A stretch of 64,000 nt of DNA from Mauremys mutica (taxonomy: Eukaryota; Chordata; Testudines; Geoemydidae). Below, piece by piece: positions 35,819 to 44,463 of the stretch. The DNA lies in contig NC_059073.1 in assembly GCF_020497125.1 (NCBI RefSeq), forward strand, positions 20,977,225 through 21,041,224, in the 5' to 3' direction. Every line of letters starts with the position of its first letter. Positions within the stretch are counted from its first letter, which is position 1. Position numbers and translations under genes: made by a program. A model generated the notes under the pieces. The model worked only from the letters and a program-made list of their open reading frames with translations. It made no database searches and was not told the origin of the DNA.

Positions 35819-36002
35819 TTCTTCGAGTGATTGCTCCTATGCATTCCAATGTAGGTGTGCGCGCCGCGCGTGCATGGCTTCTCCGGAACATTTTTACCCT
35901 AGCAACTCCGGCGGGCCGGCTGGCGCCCCCTGGAGTGGCACCGCCATGGCGCTGGTTATATACCCCAGCCGGCCCGTCCGCTCCTCAGTTCCTTCTTACC
36001 GC
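35819..36002. repeat. Left inverted terminal repeat of DIRS copy 3
   Basis: About 184 bp, complementary to 41781-41965 with only a few mismatches. Starts TTCTTCGAGTGATTGC. Contains the TATA box and initiator-like motif that drive inward transcription. The first 39 bases are exactly complementary to 41647-41685. Confidence 0.93.
35956..35990 (+). promoter_or_regulatory. DIRS core promoter: TATA box and initiator
   Basis: TTATATA at 35956-35962 followed, 30 bp from TATA to A, by TCAGTTCCTT (A at 35987). The same pair is found in copies at 2531/2561 and 24434/24465, and the initiator-like block also at 13187 and 47673. A start here gives a 5' leader of about 200 nt before the Gag ATG at 36190. 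Transcription itself is inferred. Confidence 0.6.
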
Positions 36003-36189
36003 CCGTGACGGCCAGTTGGAACAGTAGAGTGCTCCCTTACCTCCACAGCCCTAGCGTTTCTCCATCTTTTACTGTATATAGTTCGTTAGTTAGTTTGATA
36101 GTTGTATAGTTTATAGTTAGATAGGTATAGTAGTGTAAATAGGGAATTAGAGGGGTTAGCCCCTCTTCTTCCGCACCCGGTGCAGGCTT

Positions 36190-38657
36190 ATGCCCGGGGC
36201 ACCGGGATTCAAGCCCTGCGCGGCTTGCCAGCGGCACATGCCGGTGAGTGACCCGCACGACTCGTGCCTTCGCTGCCTTGGGGAGGCATACAGAACTGAC
36301 AAGTGCCCAATCTGCGTGGCCTTCAAACCCTGGACGAGAAAGGAGCGGGACTCGCGCCTTAAACAGTTGTTAATGGAGGCTTCGCTCCAGCCTCCGGCGC
36401 CAACTCCATCGGCGCCGAAGCCCTCCTCAGCGGGCAGCGCACCGGCAGCACCAAGCCGCTCCGGTGCCGAGCCTCCTCGACACCCGGCACCGAAGTCCCG
36501 GCACCGCTCCCTCTCCCCAGGAAGGAAGCACAAGGTGCCGAAGACGGCCTCTGCAAAGCGTCCGCAGAGACCGCTAGCCCAGCCGCCTCCGACACAAGCG
36601 GTACAGGCTGAGGCAGTGCACAGGCAGTGCACGGTGCCGTCGACTCCGGCGCCGCAAGGGCCGTCGAGTCCGGCACCACCCAGCTCCCCGGTACCCGCCG
36701 AGGTAGAGCTGCGGATCCCGTCCACGCCGGAGGCGTTTGCGACGGCGAGGGAGCTAATCGAGCTCACGGAAGCTCCAAGCCCCCGGCCCCCGGCACCGCC
36801 GGTGCGGGCACTCAAGTCAGTGGGCAAACCGATGATGATGCGGCCTCCTTCCCCTGACAAGCGAGACGGACGCTCCAGGATTCGGTCTCGATCCCGGTCC
36901 CACTCTCGGAGGCGGTCCCGATCCAGAGGTCGATCAACATCGCGACGCCGCTCCCCGTCTCGGCACCGGTCGCAGTCCCGGCACCGCTCGCATTCGCGGC
37001 ACCGGTCGTACTCCCGGCAACGGTCCCGGTCACCGAGTCACCGGCACCGCAAGAGGTCCGGCTCCAGTGACCGCTTTCGGCACCGAGACTCCCGGAGCCG
37101 CTCCCAACACCGCCGATCGCCGTCGAGGTCGAGCTCCCAGCACCGCCGATCCAGCTCCCGGCGCCGCCGGTCCAGCTCTGGGCGCCGTCGATCCAGCTCC
37201 CGGTACCGCGCCGCACGCAGGTCCCGCTCTCCGGTTAGGTCACGTGATGACCGCCACCGACCTTCAACGCCTGCTAGACACCTGACGCAGGTTTCTGTTG
37301 GGCATTCGGGAACCGCCTCAGCTCCTCCCTGGCCCTCGTGTGAACCCTCCATTGCTTCCCCTGAGGGCAGCGCAGTGGACTTCAGGACAGCGTCTCAAGG
37401 ACGGGACCTTGGACCCCTACACTGGGGATATTGGGTTCCCTGGGCCCAACACGAGCAAGGCCCTCCCCTGCCGCTGAGGCAGGCGCCTACGGGGCGCTCA
37501 GTGCCGGAGGCCACGGTTAGCAGGCCCCCCCGTCTCCACAGGAACAGGCTAACTCGCCACCAGGCCTGGCACCGGGGCCGGAGTCCGTGGCTCCTGACCG
37601 CCCAGGAGCGGACCAGGCATCCCAGGAGGTGCTGCCGGGCCGCTCCTCGTCCTCCTCACCTGACGAGGCGGTGGCGGGGGCATCAACATCTGAACCCCCG
37701 GCGCATCAGGCGCATCAGGACCTTCTCCGCCGTGTGGCAAAGGCCATGAACCTGCCCGTTGAGGAGGTCACGGAGGACGATGACCCTATAACGGATGTTG
37801 TGGGTTCGGACGCCCCAGTGCGAGTGGCATTACCCTTTATCCGCACTATTCAGCGGAATAATACGACAATCTGGCAGTCGCCCTCCTCAGTCCCCCCCAC
37901 GGCGCGAGGGGTGGAGAGAAAGTACTCTGTCCCGCCCAAGGGGTACGAGTACTTCTATGTGCACCCCACCCCGGACTCTCTAGTGGTCCAGTCGGTCAAT
38001 GACCGGGAGAGGCATGGACAGCCGGCCGCTGTGCCAAAATCAAAGGAGTCGCGGCACATGGACCTGTTGGGGCGAAAAATCTATTCAGCGGGTGGCCTTC
38101 AGCTCCGCATAGCGAACCAGATGGCGCTCCTGTCCCGGTACACTTTCAACATCTTAGGGTGCCTGGGAAAATTTTCGGAACTGACCCCGCAAGACTCCCG
38201 CCGGGTATTCTCGGCGCTCCTGGACGAGGGCAGGACGGCCTCCAGGACCCTAATTCGGGCAGCCTTGGACTCCGCTGACTCAGGAGCCAGAACTATGGCG
38301 TCTGGAATAACCATGCGGCGCATTGCCTGGCTGCAATCCTCCACCTTGCCGCCGGAGGTCCAATACACCCTCCAGGACCTCCCGTTCGATGCACAGGGTC
38401 TCTTCTCAGAAAAGACGGACTCGAGAATTCAGACCCTGAAGGACGGGAGGATTGCTATCCGGACTCTGGGCATGCACACGCCGGCCACCCAGAGACGGCC
38501 TTTCCGGCAGCAGCCCTACCGGCCCTTCACCCAGGCCAGGTCTAGGCCATTTAACAATCGCCGGACGGCCCCCTACCGCCGCAGGCCGTCAGGGGGTAGG
38601 CGTAACCAGACCCAGGGCCCCTCCAAGGCCCCTCAGGGCCCGAAACCGGCCTTTTGA
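36190..38657 (+). pseudogene. DIRS Gag-like protein with zinc-knuckle-like and RS domains
   Basis: Begins MPGAPGFKPCAACQRHMPVS; the start is conserved in all five copies. Residues 10-42 contain C-x2-C, H-x2-C-x2-C and C-x2-C pairs that could bind zinc. Residues 45-225 are Pro/Ala/Ser-rich. Residues about 226-352 (36865-37245) form an Arg-Ser dipeptide domain (SRSRSHSRRRSRSRG and on), like SR splicing factors. The C-terminal part (from about 37530 in the third frame) has a SSPDEAV motif, QDLLRRVAKAMNLPVEEV and a conserved region ending PKPAF at a TGA (38655). The first frame (36190-37749) and third frame (to 38657) join at a C7 run (37525-37531), a likely one-base deletion or a slippage site. 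The role is presumably nucleoprotein assembly; the RS function is unknown. Confidence 0.85.
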
Positions 38658-40582
38658 TGGGACGCCCGAGGATGGCCCACCACTCTCCCCCCAGGATCCA
38701 TCCCTATTATTTTCAAATCGCCTTTCCCGCTTCCTCCAGGCGTGGTGTTCTATAACATCGGACAGCTGGGTCCTCAACACCATCCAGCACGGCTACCGCC
38801 TGCAGTTTGTTTCGCCCCCTCCCTCCCACCCACCTTCCCCGTCCCTTTTCAGGGACCCCTCTCACGAGCAAGTCCTCTTGCAGGAGGTCCAGACTCTGTT
38901 GAGCGTGGGTGCTATAGAGGAGGTGCCTCGCAGCAGGCGGGGCAGGGGATTCTATTCCAGATACTTTCTCATCCCCAAGGCGAAAGGAGGTCTTCGTCCC
39001 ATCTTGGACCTCCGGGAGCTCAACAGACACCTGTGCAAGCTCAGGTTTCGTATGGTGACCCTGGGGACCATCATCCCTTCCTTGGATCCGGGAGACTGGT
39101 TTGCCGCCCTCGACATGAAGGATGCATACTTTCATGTGGCAATTTACCCCCCCCCCACAGACGCTACCTGCGCTTCGTGATCAACGAAGCTCACTACCAG
39201 TTTGCGGTACTGCCCTTCGGCCTCTCCACCGCACCGAGGGTGTTCACCAAGTGTATGGCAGTCGTGGCCGCAGCCCTCCGCCGTCGTCGGATACATGTGT
39301 ACCCGTATCTCGACGACTGGCTGATTCGGGGTCGGTCCCAAGAACTGGTAGCAGCTCAGGTGACCGAAGTCTGGTATCTGTTCCATTCACTAGGCCTCCT
39401 TATCAATACCGAGAAGTCCAGCCTAACTCCAGCACAAAGGGTGGAGTTCATAGGAGCGGTGCTTGACTCCACTTTAGCCAGAGCCTGCCTCCCTCGTCTT
39501 CGGCACGAGACGATGGTCTCGCTCATACGGGCCCTGCAGGCCTTCCCTTCAACGACAGTGCGATCCTGCCTGCGCCTGCTGGGGCACATGGCGGCGTGCA
39601 CGTTCGTGACCGCGAACGCAAGGCTGGGCTTCGCCCGTTCCAGATGTGGCTGTCATCGGTGTACCGCCCCCACCGCGACAGCATAGACATGGTGGTTATG
39701 GTTACGAAGCCCACTCTCCAGTCGCTCACCTGGTGGCTGGATCCGGAGGTTGTCTGCGCAGGGGTTCCGTTCCGCCCTCCTCGCCCGTCGGTCACCCTGA
39801 CCACAGACGCCTCGGCACTCGGCTGGGGTGCTCACATAGGCGACCTGCACACCCAGGGTCTCTGGTCGGCCCAGGAGCTCTCCCTCCACATCAACGTCCA
39901 GGAGTTGAGAGCGATCCGCTTGGTGTGTCTCGCCTTTCGGGCCCACCTGCAGGACCGCTCTGTAGCGGTGTACACGGACAACACTACAGCAATGTTTTAC
40001 GTAAACAAGCAGGGCGGAGCCCGATCCTCCCTGCTCTGCAGAGAAGCGATGCTCCTATGGGACCTTTGCGTGACCCACTCGATTCGCCTCGAAGCGTTTT
40101 TTCTGCCAGGGGTGCAGAACACGTTGGCCGACCATCTGAGCAGGTCCTTCGCCTCCCACGAGTGGTCCCTTCGCCCGGATGTGGCTTATACAATCTTCCA
40201 GAGGTGGGGGTTTCCCCAGATAGACCTGTTCGCCTCCAGGGTCAACAGGAAGTGCACCAGGTTCTGCTCGTACCAAGGTCGAGCTCCGGGCTCCCTCTCG
40301 GATGCGTTCCTCCTGACGTGGTCAGGTCCCCTCCTCTACGCGTTTCCCCCGTTTCCACTCGTTCACCGGGTGTTACTCAAGCTTCGGAGGGACAGGGCCC
40401 GCGTCATACTCGTCGCTCCGGCCTGGCCGAGACAGCACTGGTACACCCTGCTGCTCGAGCTGTCAGTTCGGGATCCCATTCCCCTCCCGTTATGGCCGGA
40501 CCTCATCACTCAGGACCTCGGCAGGCTTTGTCACCCGAACCTGCAGTCGCTGCATCTTACAGCTTGGTTCCTGAGTGGTTGA
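38641..40582 (+). pseudogene. DIRS reverse transcriptase-RNase H
   Basis: RT motifs in order: RGFYSRYFLIPKAKGGLRPI and LDLRELN (about 38945-39025), FAALDMKDAYFHV with the first catalytic Asp (39103-39140), LPFGLSTAPRVF (39213-39246), and YPYLDDWLI, the catalytic YLDD box (39304-39330). RNase H follows: LTTDASALGWGA (39799), VQELRAIRL (39898), VYTDNTTAMFYV (39970), GVQNTLADHLSR (40111). All catalytic acids are present. As given, it needs three frames: a C10 run at 39147-39156 and a short G run near 39626 each shift the frame. The first frame overlaps the end of Gag and lacks a clear ATG, so the start is uncertain. The 3' end overlaps the recombinase ORF. Confidence 0.9.
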
Positions 40583-41631
40583 CCGACGCAGAGAGGGGTT
40601 GTTCGTCGGCGGTGCAACAAGTCCTGCTCGAAAGTAGAAAGCCTTCGACGCGCTCTACCTACCTCGCGAAGTGGAAACGCTTCGCGCTCTGGTGCGACCA
40701 GCGAGGTCTTAACCCATTCTTGGTCCCTATCTCGACCATCCTCGACTACCTCTGGTACCTGAAAGGTCAAGGTCTTGCGATCTCTTCCCTGAAGGTGCAC
40801 CTGGCGGCTCTGTCGGCCTTTCGGCCCGCCATCGGAGGTCGGTCTGTCTTCTCTCACCCGATGGTTGCCCGCTTCCTTAAAGGTCTAGACCGTCTGTACC
40901 CGCCGGTACGTCCTCCTGCCCCGACCTGGGATTTGAACCTGGTTCTGGCCCAGATGATGGGACCGCCCTTCGAGACCCTGGCCGCGTGCTCTCTGCTTTA
41001 TCTCACCTGGAAGACGGCCTTCCTCGTGGCAATTACATCCGCCAGACGAGTCTCGGAGCTCCGCGCCCTGACGGCCGGGCCCCCGTATACCGTCTTCCAT
41101 GCGGATAAGGTGCAGCTTCGACCGCACCCGGCCTTCCTCCCCAAGGTGGTGTCGGCCTTCCACCTCAACCAAGAGATCTTCCTCCCGGTCTTCTTCCCGA
41201 AGCCGCACGCCTCACCTCGTGAGCAGCAGCTCCACACCCTGGACGTCCGCAGGGCCCTCGCTTTCTACATCGACCGGACGAAGCCCTTCCGGCGTTCGAC
41301 CCAGCTGTTTGTGGCAATCGCCGATCGCATGAAAGGCGAGCCGGTATCCTCGCAGCGGATTTCATCCTGGGTGACGTCATGTATACGAATGTGCTACGAG
41401 CTTGCTCGCGTCCCCCCATGCCGCCTCACCGCTCATTCGACCAGAGCGCACGCTTCTTCGGCCGCCTTCCTGGCCCATGTCCCCATCCAGGACATCTGTA
41501 GGGCGGCCACCTGGTCTTCGGTACACACCTTCGCTTCCCACTACGCGTTGGTGCAACAGTCTCGAGACGATGCAGCCTTTGGCTCAGCGGTCCTACACTC
41601 GGCCACGTCTCACTCCGACCCCACCGCCTAG
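40492..41631 (+). CDS. DIRS tyrosine recombinase
   Basis: Open frame of 379 residues from the ATG at 40492, the nearest in-frame Met before the conserved start (VPEWLTDAERGCSSAVQQVL); it overlaps RNase H by 91 bp in another frame. The N-terminal SAM-like core-binding region contains SRKPSTRSTYLAKWKRFALW. The catalytic domain contains ITSARRVSEL (Arg at residue 185 or 186), AHSTRAHA (His315-x2-Arg318) and SHYALV (Tyr351), giving the R-H-R-Y set of tyrosine recombinases. The family joins a circular DNA intermediate to the target by strand exchange, without target duplication. It is the only gene of the copy that is fully open, although it lacks an obvious independent promoter. The exact start is uncertain. 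Confidence 0.9.
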   Translation: MAGPHHSGPRQALSPEPAVAASYSLVPEWLTDAERGCSSAVQQVLLESRKPSTRSTYLAKWKRFALWCDQRGLNPFLVPISTILDYLWYLKGQGLAISSLKVHLAALSAFRPAIGGRSVFSHPMVARFLKGLDRLYPPVRPPAPTWDLNLVLAQMMGPPFETLAACSLLYLTWKTAFLVAITSARRVSELRALTAGPPYTVFHADKVQLRPHPAFLPKVVSAFHLNQEIFLPVFFPKPHASPREQQLHTLDVRRALAFYIDRTKPFRRSTQLFVAIADRMKGEPVSSQRISSWVTSCIRMCYELARVPPCRLTAHSTRAHASSAAFLAHVPIQDICRAATWSSVHTFASHYALVQQSRDDAAFGSAVLHSATSHSDPTA

Positions 41632-41646
41632 GTAAGGCTTGGGAAT

Positions 41647-41749
41647 CACCTACATTGGAATGCATAGGAGCAATCACTCGAAGAAGAAAAGACCGTTACT
41701 CACCGTAGTAACTGTTGTTCTTCGAGATGTGTTGCTCCTATCCATTCCA
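41647..41749. repeat. Internal complementary region (ICR) of DIRS copy 3
   Basis: Two adjacent parts. 41647-41685 is an exact complement of the first 39 bases of the element (35819-35857). 41686-41749 is complementary to the last 64 bases (41935-41998) with one mismatch. The ICR thus represents the joined right and left ends with nothing between, as in the circle-junction model proposed for DIRS-1. It starts 16 bp after the recombinase stop codon. Confidence 0.95.
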
Positions 41750-41780
41750 GACCCGCCCTCCTTCCCCACTGTCGGAGTAG

Positions 41781-41998
41781 CCGGCAAGAAGGAACTGAGG
41801 AGCGGACGGGCCGGCTGGGGTATATAACCAGCGCCATGGCGGTGCCACTTCCGGGGGCGCCAGCCGGCCCGCTGGAGTTGCTGGGGTAAAAATGTTCCGG
41901 AGAAGCCGTGCACGCGCGGCGCGCACACCTACATTGGAATGGATAGGAGCAACACATCTCGAAGAACAACAGTTACTACGGTGAGTAACCGTCTTTTC
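41781..41998. repeat. Right inverted terminal repeat and terminal extension
   Basis: 41781-41965 is the inverted copy of the left ITR, including a mirrored promoter (TATATAA near 41821 and AACTGA at 41793-41798, read on the minus strand). 41966-41998 has no partner in the left ITR but matches the ICR. It contains GTTACT-ACGGTG-AGTAAC (41972-41989), an inverted pair overlapping a splice-donor-like ACG/GTGAGT. Confidence 0.92.
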
Positions 41999-42092
41999 CG
42001 GTGTGCACAGTGCGAAACTTGCGTCGCTCGGCGGGGTGTGGAGGGAGAGACATAAGTTAGATTGACGTAAGCAGAAGTGTAGATCAGCCCTG
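41999..42092. mobile_element. DNA transposon right half, split by DIRS copy 3
   Basis: Continues the transposon interrupted at 35818 and ends AGTGTAGATCAGCCCTG, the inverted partner of its left terminus at 35657. No short direct duplication is visible at the DIRS junctions, consistent with recombinase-mediated insertion. Confidence 0.55.
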
Positions 42093-42874
42093 AGGCTGTT
42101 CTTTGATTTTCATAAATATACATGTTAAAACTCAACGTCCAGAAATGGTGACGAGTATTATCCTGTCATGCTAGTGACACAGTATCAGTGGACACTTTCG
42201 TTCCAAGTCCCTGTTTTTCAGGCAAGGGCTTCCAGCAAAAGAAAAAGAGAGCCTCTGAAAAGAGGTCTGGTCATTGATGAGTCCTGTTTAATCTTCCTGC
42301 TACCTCTAAGACTCATGAGAATGGGGATTGGTTTTCTTACCCCTTCCAATAAGGAAGTTTGAAGCCTCTCTGCTGCTTCATGTTCTGATTATATCGTGGA
42401 CCCAGCTGCCCAGGCTAGACACAGCAGTAATAAAGGCTGCTGCAGCGCAAAGGCTAACGTGCAGGTCTCTCAGCTTAAGATGAGGATTCTATGCTAGTCA
42501 CTGTGTGGAGCAGACAGTAATAAAAAATACAACATATGCACAAGGGAGCCAAATTCCAAAAAAAAGTCAGTCTTCTGACGTGTAAAATCTTTAGTGGCTT
42601 TACAATGCATTAATGAAGATTTTCTCTTTTTTGATATTGACAGAGTCCCACTAAGGGAATGATATGCCAGCATCAGGCTTAACACTCTCAGATAAAAATA
42701 CATGGGAAGGTCACAGGAAAAGAGGGACATATATCAAACCTTGTTTTAAAACAAGATCACCACTTTTGACAAGGTGCAAGGTGACACAAAACTACCAGAA
42801 ATGGAATGGAATGGTCAAAAAGAAAAAAAGAAATGCTGTGACTTTCCAACCTAAACTAAATTTAACAATATAAA

Positions 42875-43534
42875 TAGGGCCCTACCAAATTCACTGTTCA
42901 TTTTGGTCAATTTCATGGCCAGAGGTTTTTTTAAATTAATAAAAATTTCACTTTTTCAGATGTTTACATCTGAAATTTCATGGTGTTGTAACCCTTGGAG
43001 TCCCGACCCAAAAGGCTGTCGGGGGGGAGAAGCACGGCTATTGTAGGATGGTCGTGGGATTACCACCCTTACTTCTGCCCTGCTGTCTTCAGAGCTGGGC
43101 AACCAGAGAGGAAGGCTGCTGGCTGGGTGCCAGCTCTAAAGCCAGTACCACCAGCAGCAGCAGTGCAGAAGTGAGGTTTGCAGGATATGGGGGGTGGATT
43201 ACCATATGTCCAGTTTTCCTGGGAGTCTCCTGCTCCAGTGGGGGCAGGTGACAGTTCAAGGAGCCACAGCCTCTCCCTACACTGGAGGAGGTGATAGCTG
43301 GAACTGCGGAGCTTCCTGCAGTTGGGGGAGGTTCCTGGAGGTGGGTCTGACCCACCCCAGGAGCGGCCCCTGCAGGGGAAGAGGAAGACTTATCCCTCCC
43401 CATGCCCGCTGGGACTAACAGCTGGAGCCCTCTGTAGGGTAAAAGTCCTCGGCTGGGCACCAGATTTCATGGAAGAGATCAGTTTTCACGGTCCATGATG
43501 TGTTTTTCACAGCCATGAATTTGGTAGAGCCCTA
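42875..43534. mobile_element. hAT-like non-autonomous transposon, 19-bp TIRs
   Basis: Begins TAGGGCCCTACCAAATTCA and ends TGAATTTGGTAGAGCCCTA (one mismatch as inverted repeats). Flanking octamers AATATAAA (42867-42874) and AATACAAA (43535-43542) agree at 7 of 8 positions. The 660-bp interior holds GC-rich, non-coding DNA and a second inner inverted region near the ends ('atttcatgg...tcacgg'). Confidence 0.82.
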
Positions 43535-43976
43535 AATACAAAGTACTTATTAAGATACAAAGTTAGATTTGATAGTTTAACATGACTGAGAAAGAGGAGT
43601 TGGGTTTGACCACTCTTGATGGTGAATAGAGAGGAACTTAAGATACCTGTATAAGGAGCGGGGCACATAGCCTTGGGCATTGGAATGTCAGTGCAGAGAA
43701 AACATGCATACCCTATAACTTTCAGATACTGTTCAAAAAAGGTTCCAGAGCCACCTGCCTCGGCACACAACTCCCACAATATATTTCACTGAAAGTAATG
43801 CAGACGCAGAGCAAGAGTTACTGTTAGACTGAAAAGGGGAGTTACTTGTTAAAATACACTTTTGCTTTGAAGAGGTTATGTATGTTATCCATAATAAGAT
43901 ACACTATACAGATGACAAATTAGGGGCTGAACATGTATGTGATTTTTTTTCTCATCTTTTTCTTTACTTTGTTTAG

Positions 43977-44092
43977 TGGAAACCTGGATAAACAAACTGC
44001 ATTGGGGAATACAGTTCTACACTACTGCAGTATATATAATAAACCTGAATGTTTGAAATTGCTTTTGAGAGGCAAGCCAACTATTGATATAG
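43977..44092 (+). CDS. ASAP1: ASAP1 exon, ankyrin repeat 2
   Basis: Encodes (C)GNLDKQTALGNTVLHYCSIY and NKPECLKLLLRGKPTIDI(V). The G-N-T-x-LHYC and CLKLLL motifs are the second ankyrin repeat. 116 nt, phase 2 in, phase 1 out. Acceptor is tttgtttag; donor is GTAAGC. Only 1978 bp separate the right end of DIRS copy 3 from this exon, so it would be the first host acceptor downstream of the donor-like motif in that element. Confidence 0.96.
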
Positions 44093-44395
44093 GTAAGCTC
44101 GCTAATGTGAGATACTTGAATTTTTTTTCCCTATAATATGAGTTTAACCAGTTTTATTTGTATACCAGTGTGTAAAAATTGATTTACCAAGCAAAAATGA
44201 AAATTGTGTTAAACACATATCTATGACCCAAATGCCCTATCAAGAAGACTGAGAGAGGAATTCAGCTAGGAAATAAGCTTTAAATAATTTTTTTCAATTT
44301 TCTTTCGAAGAATTGCAAGTTAATATATGGTTCCAGAGAGGTTTTACAGCATAATGTATATATAAAATTATTCCGCTTTTTAACTTATTTTATAG

Positions 44396-44463
44396 TAAAC
44401 CAAGCTGGAGAGACAGCTCTGGACATAGCAAAGAGACTGAAAGCTACTCAGTGTGAAGAACTG
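44396..44463 (+). CDS. ASAP1: ASAP1 exon, ankyrin repeat 3
   Basis: Encodes (V)NQAGETALDIAKRLKATQCE and EL. It contains the G-E-TALDIAKRL motif that closes the ankyrin array. 68 nt, phase 1 in, phase 0 out. Acceptor is ttattttatag; donor is GTAAGA. The preceding intron is only 303 bp, the shortest in the window and free of insertions. Confidence 0.96.

Larger units (their letters stand above)
35819..41998 (+). mobile_element. DIRS copy 3, nearly complete young retroelement
   Basis: A 6180-bp DIRS-type element. These retrotransposons use a tyrosine recombinase instead of an integrase and insert without target duplication. Layout: left ITR 35819-36002, promoter, Gag-like ORF, RT-RNase H, tyrosine recombinase, internal complementary region 41647-41749, right ITR 41781-41965 plus a 33-bp right terminal extension. 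ICR and termini agree at 102 of 103 positions, so the copy is recent. Coding GC and CpG content are far above the surrounding AT-rich intron. Three frameshifts (37525-37531, 39147-39156, about 39626) break Gag and RT-RNase H as given; the recombinase is open. Confidence 0.95.

Noticed and set aside
36156..36860. 234-residue minus-strand open frame opposite Gag
   Set aside because: It is a mirror of high-GC, strongly biased Gag codons. It has no family similarity, and the sense frame carries conserved motifs shared by four other copies.
36880..37220. CRISPR-like or satellite interpretation of the short repeats
   Set aside because: The repeats are codon-level (Arg-Ser), in frame and without uniform spacers. 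The host is a vertebrate.
36812..37352. Minus-strand Gly/Ser/Thr-rich and Arg/Glu-rich frames opposite the RS domain
   Set aside because: They follow directly from antisense reading of repeated CGG/TCC/CGC codons.
38655..38659. TGATG stop-start coupling between Gag and RT
   Set aside because: The ATG at 38657 is in the second frame, but RT at this point is read in the first frame, so the overlap does not start RT.
39646..40491. N-terminal extension of the recombinase frame back to 39646
   Set aside because: This part is out of frame under well-conserved RNase H motifs, so it is a shadow. The recombinase more plausibly starts near 40492.
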